From Elusimicrobiota bacterium (GTDB lineage: Bacteria > Elusimicrobiota > Elusimicrobia > 2-01-FULL-59-12 > JACPXA01), in NCBI GenBank assembly GCA_016196785.1, contig JACPXA010000057.1, forward strand, positions 1 through 8,654: a DNA stretch of 8,654 nt, written 5' to 3'. Below, in pieces: positions 4,716 through 8,654 of this stretch. The notes under the pieces were generated by a model. The model saw nothing but the letters and a program-made list of their open reading frames with translations. It was not told the DNA's origin and did not search any database. Position 1 is the stretch's first letter. Every line of letters begins with the position of its first letter. The position numbers and the translations under genes are program-made.

Positions 4716-7199
4716 TTGACGTTGACCACCGAGGCGCTCCGCCGCCAATTTTTGTCGTTTTTCGGTGGGCGAGATCACACGGTGGTCCCCTCCGATTCGC
4801 TCGCCCCGTCGGCTGATCCGACGCTGCTCCTCACCAGCGCCGGGATGGTCCAGTTCAAACAGCAGTTCCTGGGGACCGCCTCGCCGGCCCTGAAACGGGC
4901 CGCCTCCTGCCAAAAGTGTCTGAGAACCTCTGACATCGAACAGGTGGGACGAACCAACCGGCACCTCACCTTTTTCGAGATGCTCGGCAACTTTTCGTTT
5001 GGGGATTACTTCAAAACCGAGGCCATCGCATGGGCCTGGGAGTTCCTGACCAAGGAGATCGCGCTTTCCCCCAAGCGGCTGTGGATCTCGATCTTTCGGG
5101 AAGATGAAGAAGCTCGAGCGCTGTGGCAACAATGGGTCAAGCCCGAACGGATCGTCCGACTCAGCGCGGACACCAACTTCTGGACCATGGGACCGACGGG
5201 CCCGTGCGGCCCTTGCTCGGAGATCCTATACGACACGGGCGAGGCCTTTGGGTGTCAACGTCCGACCTGCGGCCCGGGGTGTGACTGCGACCGGTATCTG
5301 GAGATCTGGAACCTGGTGTTTACCCAATTCGATCGGGATTCGAGCGGGACGCTGCATCCGCTCCCACGCAAGAACATTGATACCGGGATGGGACTGGAGC
5401 GGCTCGCGGCGGTCGCCCAAGGGAAAGGCTCGCTCTTCGACGCCGACACCTTCCAACCCCTCATTCAGTGGTTTACTGACAAACTGAAACCCCCTCATCC
5501 TGTGGCCCTCCGGATCCTTGCTGACCACACCCGGGCGATCGCCTTTCTCATAGGGGATGGCGTCTTGCCCTCTAATGAAGGCCGTGGGTACGTTCTCCGC
5601 CGGCTCCTCCGCCGGGCGCTGCGGCAGGGTACGCTCGGGGGGGTAAAGGAACCGTTCCTCTACCGTGCGATAGAAGTGGTCATCACGCAGATGCAAGAGG
5701 TCTATCCGGAACTGACCCACCGGCGCGCAACCATCGCCTCCGTCACCAAGACGGAGGAAGAGAAATTCCTCGAAACCTTGGAGACTGGCTTCCGCTTGCT
5801 TGGCGAACTCATCGAGCAGTTGAGGGCGCGTCAAGCGACGGCCATCCCAGGGGATCAGGCCTTCCGACTCTACGATACCTACGGGTTCCCCATCGAGCTC
5901 ACAGAGGAAATTGCCAAAGAGGCTGGGATGCAGGTAGACCTCACCGGATTTCAACAAGCCAAAACCCAGGCGGTGGAAACCGCAAAGGCCGCCTGGGCCG
6001 GATCTGGGGCCCAGGACATCACCCGGTATACGGCTTTGCGGAGCAAGCTAGGGGAATCGCGGTTCCGAGGCTATGAGACGCTTTCTCTCGAAACCACGGT
6101 AATGGCGGTCGTCAAGGCTCATCCGACCGATATCCAACATCTCCAAGAAGTCCCTCGCTTGGAGGCTGGGGAAAGCGGCTCGGTGTTCCTCAAAGAAACC
6201 CCGTGCTATGCGGAGGGGGGCGGCCAAGTCGGCGATACCGGCACGCTGGCGGACCACCCAGATCCGCGCCAGGCGAGTTTCTTGGCAGAGGTCCTCGACA
6301 CCCAACAGCCCCTGGAGGGGTTGATCGTGCATCGGGTGACCGTCCGTCGCGGGACAATCCGAGTGGGACAGCGGGTGGTCGCGATGGTGGACCGTGCACG
6401 CCGCCAAGCCATTCGGCGCCACCACACCGCGACGCATCTCTTGCACGCCGCGCTGAGACGCCACCTGGGCCCTCACGTCACGCAAGCGGGGTCGCTGGTA
6501 GCGCCAGACCGCTTGCGCTTTGATTTTACCCATACAGGTCCACTCCGCGAAGAAGACGTGGCCCAGGCTGAACAAGAAGTCAACGCCTACGTGCTCAGGA
6601 ACCTGCCGGTATCCATTCGCCAGACCGATCGTGCGACTGCCCAGCAGCTTGGGGCCTTGGCGTTCTTCGGAGAGAGGTACGGGGAAACGGTCCGGTGTGT
6701 CCTCATCGCCCCTCAGGGATGGGAACATCTTGAAGAAGAGAAGGTGAGCCTGGAACTCTGCGGGGGCACGCATGTCCAAGCGACCGGGGAGATCGGCTTC
6801 GTCAAGATCATGAGCGTCGGTTCCATTGGATCAGGCCTCAGGCGGATCGAGGCGGTGGCTGGGGAAGAGGCGTTGCGGTACGTGAGGGGGCTCGAGACGC
6901 TGCTCCAGGGACTCGCGGCCAAGCTCAAGGTGACTCCCCAGGAGCTCGCTGACCGGGTGGATCGCCTGCTCCAACGCGCCGAGGAGTTCGCGAGTCAAGT
7001 GAAGACCTTCCAGGCCCATCATCAGCGGACAACTCGAGGCTACGGACGCGAAACAGCTTGGGGGGGCGGCCGATCAACTGAAAGCCCGACTGGGCTCTGG
7101 GGTGGTGGTCCTTGCGACCAGTACAGAAAAAATTGCCTTTGTGGCCTCGGTCACCACAGACTTGGTTGCCCGTGGAATCCATGCGGGTCGCCTCGCTAA
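4716..7199 (+). CDS. alaS: Alanyl-tRNA synthetase, C-terminal domain lost by frameshift
   Basis: Charges tRNA(Ala) with alanine and hydrolyses mischarged Ser/Gly-tRNA(Ala). The class II aminoacylation domain is clear: TSAGMVQFKQQF (40-51), NRHLTFFEMLGNFSFGDYFK (81-100), GPTGPCGPCSEILYDTG, a cysteine-rich CQRPTCGPGCDC insert and NIDTGMGLERLAAV. The editing domain keeps both zinc-type motifs, HHTATH (H570/H574) and CGGTH (C682/H686). Family similarity continues to about residue 767 (QVKTFQA, near 7017). The frame then runs through Gly/Cys-rich non-family sequence to a stop at 7199. The DHHA1 domain is found in another frame just after (7018-7353). The start is TTG 4716 or TTG 4722, with no clear Shine-Dalgarno. 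Since alaS is essential, a second copy, recoding, tolerated truncation or a sequence/assembly error must explain this. Confidence 0.93.
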   Translation: MTLTTEALRRQFLSFFGGRDHTVVPSDSLAPSADPTLLLTSAGMVQFKQQFLGTASPALKRAASCQKCLRTSDIEQVGRTNRHLTFFEMLGNFSFGDYFKTEAIAWAWEFLTKEIALSPKRLWISIFREDEEARALWQQWVKPERIVRLSADTNFWTMGPTGPCGPCSEILYDTGEAFGCQRPTCGPGCDCDRYLEIWNLVFTQFDRDSSGTLHPLPRKNIDTGMGLERLAAVAQGKGSLFDADTFQPLIQWFTDKLKPPHPVALRILADHTRAIAFLIGDGVLPSNEGRGYVLRRLLRRALRQGTLGGVKEPFLYRAIEVVITQMQEVYPELTHRRATIASVTKTEEEKFLETLETGFRLLGELIEQLRARQATAIPGDQAFRLYDTYGFPIELTEEIAKEAGMQVDLTGFQQAKTQAVETAKAAWAGSGAQDITRYTALRSKLGESRFRGYETLSLETTVMAVVKAHPTDIQHLQEVPRLEAGESGSVFLKETPCYAEGGGQVGDTGTLADHPDPRQASFLAEVLDTQQPLEGLIVHRVTVRRGTIRVGQRVVAMVDRARRQAIRRHHTATHLLHAALRRHLGPHVTQAGSLVAPDRLRFDFTHTGPLREEDVAQAEQEVNAYVLRNLPVSIRQTDRATAQQLGALAFFGERYGETVRCVLIAPQGWEHLEEEKVSLELCGGTHVQATGEIGFVKIMSVGSIGSGLRRIEAVAGEEALRYVRGLETLLQGLAAKLKVTPQELADRVDRLLQRAEEFASQVKTFQAHHQRTTRGYGRETAWGGGRSTESPTGLWGGGPCDQYRKNCLCGLGHHRLGCPWNPCGSPR

Positions 7200-7353
7200 G
7201 GAGTTAGCGGCGCGGCTGGGTGGGTCTGGGGGGGGACGGCCTGAGTTTGCCCAAGGCGGCGGGAAAAACCTCGAGCGACTCCAGGAAGTCCTCCGGCAGG
7301 TTCCCCAGTTGGTCGAGCAGCAGCTTTCCAAAAAACACACATCGCCCTCGTAG
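7018..7353 (+). pseudogene. alaS: Out-of-frame C-terminal (DHHA1) remnant of alaS
   Basis: Read in the frame beginning at 7018, the sequence gives IISGQLEATDAKQLGG, ADQLKARLGSGVVVLATS, IAFVASVTTDL, GGSGGGRPEFAQGGGK and a final helix ending QQLSKKHTSPS. This is the standard AlaRS DHHA1/C-Ala domain with its hallmark GGGRP.FAQ.GG motif. This domain aids dimerisation and tRNA elbow contact. Compared with the family, roughly 15-25 residues of linker and first strand between QVKTFQA and IISGQLE are missing, so the lesion is a small deletion that also shifts the frame. No start codon serves this segment except possibly ATG 7102. The stop TAG (7351-7353) lies inside the tRNA-Arg gene. Confidence 0.85.
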
Positions 7354-7415
7354 CTCAATGGACAGAGTGCCAGCCTCCGGAGCTGGTGATGGGAGTTCGA
7401 TTCTCCCCGAGGGCG
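7344..7415 (+). tRNA. tRNA-Arg, anticodon CCG
   Basis: Folds as a full cloverleaf. The acceptor GCCCTCG (7344-7350) pairs with CGAGGGC (7408-7414), and the discriminator is G7415. The D stem is GCTC (7353-7356) with GAGT (7365-7368, one G-U pair). The anticodon stem is CCAGC (7370-7374) with GCTGG (7382-7386) around loop CTCCGGA, giving anticodon CCG (7377-7379) with T before it and G after. The variable loop is 4 nt. The T arm is GGGAG-TTCGATT-CTCCC (7391-7407). CCA is not encoded, since the gene is followed by CAG. It reads CGG arginine codons. The first ten bases overlap the alaS C-terminal reading frame. Confidence 0.95.
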
Positions 7416-7427
7416 CAGATTTGGTAT

Positions 7428-7570
7428 GGGGGAACCGGGGGCATGGCGGAGTGAGCCTAAGCGGCCTCCGTAGAAACGCGGTGAGCGCAGGGCGCGCATG
7501 CGCCCGAGCACACCAGCGTTTCGAGGAGGGCCAGAAGCGTAGCGAACGCAGCCACGCCCCCGGCTCCCCC
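7428..7570. repeat. Long imperfect hairpin (R3) between tRNA-Arg and dtd
   Basis: Arms GGGGGAACCGGGGGCATGGC (7428-7447) and GCCACGCCCCCGGCTCCCCC (7551-7570) match as 20-base inverted repeats except at two positions. Both exceptions are A-C on the plus strand and would be U-G wobbles in a minus-strand transcript. Inside, GGCCTCC (7463-7469) pairs with GGAGGGCC (7525-7532, one bulge), GAAACGC-GGTG (7473-7483) with CACC-A-GCGTTTC (7511-7522), and GGGCGC (7490-7495) with GCGCCC (7500-7505) around loop GCAT. The structure ends 10 bases before the dtd ATG. GAGTGAGCCT and GCGTAGCGAA recall blocks in R1/R2, so it may be a relative or a second family. Confidence 0.75.
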
Positions 7571-7580
7571 TAGAATTCCT

Positions 7581-8018
7581 ATGAGAGTTGTCGTCCAACG
7601 GGTGCGACACGCAAGTGTGAGAATCGAAGGAGTCCATCCGCAGGAGATCGGACAGGGGCTGGCGATTCTGGTCGGGATCAAACGGGGGGATACCCGTGAA
7701 GTGGCCCGCTCGCTGGCCGATAGGATCCTCAACCTCCGGATCTTCCCAAACCAAACACAGAACCTGGACCGTTCTGTCTTGGAAATCCAAGGGGAATTGC
7801 TGGTGGTGTCCCAAGTGACGTTGTACGGTAACTGCGAACAAGGGCGACGGCCGGACCTGACCGAGGCCGCGCCTCCCCCGGAGGCTCGAGTGGTGTACGA
7901 GGCCTTTGTGCAAGCCCTGGCCCAGAGCGGACTCACGGTCAAAACGGGGCATTTTGGGGCAATGATGCTTGTGACGATCAAGAACGATGGTCCGGTGACG
8001 TTTCTCCTTGAACAGTAA
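7581..8018 (+). CDS. dtd: D-aminoacyl-tRNA deacylase
   Basis: Homodimeric cytoplasmic proofreading enzyme that hydrolyses D-aminoacyl-tRNAs, and also Gly-tRNA(Ala). Length is 145 residues, as normal for the DTD family. It begins MRVVVQRVRHASVRIEG and carries both active-site signatures: SQVTL (77-81, the SQxTL motif) and NDGPVT (135-140) with the Gly-cisPro pair G137-P138 that excludes L-substrates. GRRPDLTEAAPP and TGHFGAMM are further family blocks. The ATG at 7581 matches the family start; no clear Shine-Dalgarno is visible because the right arm of hairpin R3 occupies the upstream region. Its position just after alaS and a tRNA gene fits a translation-quality-control grouping. The gene appears intact. 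Confidence 0.96.
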   Translation: MRVVVQRVRHASVRIEGVHPQEIGQGLAILVGIKRGDTREVARSLADRILNLRIFPNQTQNLDRSVLEIQGELLVVSQVTLYGNCEQGRRPDLTEAAPPPEARVVYEAFVQALAQSGLTVKTGHFGAMMLVTIKNDGPVTFLLEQ

Positions 8019-8036
8019 GACGATTCTTAAAAACAT

Positions 8037-8129
8037 CCCTCTCCCCTGGCGGGAGAGGGTGGGGGTGAGGGGGACATATCTGGCGGAGCAGCACCCCTCA
8101 TCCTCACCTTCCCCCGCAAGGGGGGAAGG
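8037..8129. repeat. Two facing G/C-tract palindromic repeats after dtd
   Basis: The first hairpin is CCCTCTCCC (8037-8045) with GGGAGAGGG (8051-8059), followed by a GGTGAGGGG tract. The second is preceded by CCCCTCATCCTCACC and folds as CCTTCCCCC (8107-8115) with GGGGGAAGG (8121-8129) around a GCAA loop. The GGTGAGGGG and CCCCTCA flanks face each other, so the pair forms a larger inverted repeat with about 25 unrelated bases at its centre. These are short dispersed palindromes of the C-tract/G-tract kind and share vocabulary with 8311-8364. They may help end dtd transcription, although there is no T-run after either stem. Confidence 0.75.
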
Positions 8130-8142
8130 GATCAAGAGACTA

Positions 8143-8654
8143 GTGTGGGTAGCGTGTCTTGGTCTTGGCCTGGGCCTCTTAGGGCTCGCCCGAGTGCGCC
8201 CCAAACTTAGGCCGCCACCACCCCCCTCCGTCACCATCACCACGGGAAAGCCCATCTACTTCCATGACGAGTTCATTGATATTGAAGCCCGCTTGGAGCA
8301 TTTCAGCACACCCCCTCACCTTAATCCTCTCCCCCTTCCAGGGGGAGAGGGGAGGGTGAGGGGGTTTGAAAATCAACTCCTCTCCCCGCTCATTGTTCAC
8401 GTTGAACGCAGCAGTCAGCCAGTGACGACCATTGGAGGACTGAAGGAAGTGTTGTTACGTTTTCCTGCCGGGATCGCCGGACAATGGCCTCCACCGGGCG
8501 GCTTGAAGGCCCAGGGGCGGTGGCCCTGTCCGTGGAACGCCCCTGATGGCACCTATCAACTCGTGCTCACTTCACCGACGCGGCCCCCCCCGTACCTCCC
8601 CCTTTCGCAAAGGGGGAAGGAGGGGGATTTCTCCGAGCCAAATCCCCCCTCACC
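8143..8654 (+). CDS. Uncharacterised exported or membrane-anchored protein, 3' end beyond window
   Basis: I do not recognise the family. Reading from GTG 8143 gives 170 residues with no stop before the window end. A hydrophobic segment (about residues 2-16, VACLGLGLGLLGLA) is followed by a basic/proline-rich linker (17-28, including PPPPP), then a beta-rich region SVTITTGKPIYFHDEFIDIE (29-48). This looks like a signal anchor plus an extracytoplasmic domain. Residues 57-74 are encoded entirely by a 54-bp palindrome. The sequence then resumes plausible beta-sandwich character (LIVHVERSSQP; WPCPWNAPDGTYQLVL). From about residue 148 it again runs into repeat-encoded sequence. The start is uncertain: the basic n-region IKRL is encoded just upstream (8131-8142) without an ATG, as if the repeat ending at 8129-8130 had replaced the original start. 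G/A-rich bases 8121-8130 could serve as ribosome binding site for GTG 8143. Confidence 0.55.
   Translation, partial: MWVACLGLGLGLLGLARVRPKLRPPPPPSVTITTGKPIYFHDEFIDIEARLEHFSTPPHLNPLPLPGGEGRVRGFENQLLSPLIVHVERSSQPVTTIGGLKEVLLRFPAGIAGQWPPPGGLKAQGRWPCPWNAPDGTYQLVLTSPTRPPPYLPLSQRGKEGDFSEPNPPS
8311..8364. repeat. 54-bp palindromic element inserted in frame in a coding sequence
   Basis: The outer arms CCCCCTCACC (8311-8320) and GGTGAGGGGG (8355-8364) are perfect inverted repeats. The inner arms CCTCTCCCCC (8326-8335) and GGGGGAGAGG (8341-8350) are also perfect, with loop TTCCA. The element is exactly 18 codons, begins on a codon boundary of the host frame, contains no stop, and encodes PPHLNPLPLPGGEGRVRG. 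Flanking residues on both sides look like ordinary protein sequence. It behaves like an intragenic palindromic element comparable in principle to Rickettsia palindromic elements. Confidence 0.8.
8595..8654. repeat. Second type of palindromic repeat in the last gene, cut by window end
   Basis: CCCCCTTT (8598-8605) pairs with AAAGGGGG (8609-8616). Downstream, GGGGGATTT (8622-8630) pairs with AAATCCCCC (8640-8648), leaving CTCCGAGCC as loop. The sequence is of the AAATCCCCC/CCCTTT-AAAGGG type, distinct from 8311-8364. The host frame stays open through it, giving RPPPYLPLSQRGKEGDF-like sequence unlike the domain before it. It begins in the C-tract after 8583 and probably continues past the window. 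Confidence 0.65.

Noticed and set aside
8037..8059. Rho-independent terminator after dtd
   Set aside because: The stem is strong but is followed by a G-rich tract, not a T-run. It matches the local palindromic repeat type better.
8146..8160. Lipoprotein signal in the last gene (WVAC)
   Set aside because: The residue three before the cysteine is Trp, not a lipobox residue, and the cysteine is too close to the N-terminus for a normal lipoprotein signal peptide.
7074..8255. 393-residue minus-strand open frame covering the tRNA, dtd and repeats
   Set aside because: It runs antisense through alaS, a tRNA, hairpin R3, dtd and palindromes. Recognisable peptide stretches such as TPTLSRQGRG are translations of the C/G-tract repeat, not a protein family.
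1..8654. CRISPR array among the repeats
   Set aside because: The repeats are few, palindromic, unevenly spaced and of different families; there is no regular repeat-spacer pattern and no cas gene.

Overview
The window is a compact, all-plus-strand bacterial chromosome segment with high G+C. It carries housekeeping genes (purH, alaS, a tRNA-Arg, dtd), a small glycogen/alpha-glucan cluster (DUF4912 protein, GH57 branching-enzyme-like protein, beta-sandwich glucan-binding-like protein) and an unusual load of palindromic intergenic and intragenic repeats. Gene style and the DUF4912-GH57 pairing would fit a Nitrospirota- or Methylomirabilota (NC10)-like bacterium. That placement is a guess from general knowledge; nothing in the window fixes the taxon.

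Layout: 1-148 is a structured repeat (R1) directly before purH (163-1731). purH is followed within 10 bases by a PaaI-type hotdog thioesterase (1740-2132) and then the DUF4912 protein (2170-2787). A second copy of the structured repeat (R2, 2792-2960) lies between DUF4912 and the GH57 gene. It is closed by an 18-bp perfect inverted repeat whose right arm contains the GH57 start codon. The GH57 gene (2952-4374) is broken: its halves lie in different frames and about 75-85 family-typical codons are missing at about 3625. A small E-set/CBM-like gene (4380-4709) follows, with a strong ribosome binding site. alaS starts at 4716. Its aminoacylation and editing domains are intact, but a frameshift plus a small deletion at about 7017 puts the C-terminal DHHA1 domain out of frame (remnant 7018-7353). 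The stop codon of that remnant lies inside the tRNA-Arg(CCG) gene (7344-7415). A 143-nt imperfect hairpin (R3) separates the tRNA from dtd (7581-8018). From 8037 to the window end there are several G/C-tract palindromic elements. One of exactly 54 bp (8311-8364) sits on codon boundaries inside an otherwise open, uncharacterised gene for an apparently exported or membrane-anchored protein (about 8143 to beyond 8654).

Functional links: DUF4912, GH57 and the CBM-like protein plausibly act together in glycogen or alpha-glucan metabolism. AlaS and Dtd are partners in aminoacyl-tRNA quality control, since Dtd removes D-amino acids and glycine wrongly attached to tRNAs, including Gly-tRNA(Ala). The points most worth a second look are the R1/R2 family (conserved inner hairpins, outer arms that differ between copies but self-complement in each, always just upstream of a start codon), the in-frame palindromic insertion in the last gene, and the two similar deletion/frameshift lesions, which could be biological or assembly artefacts.
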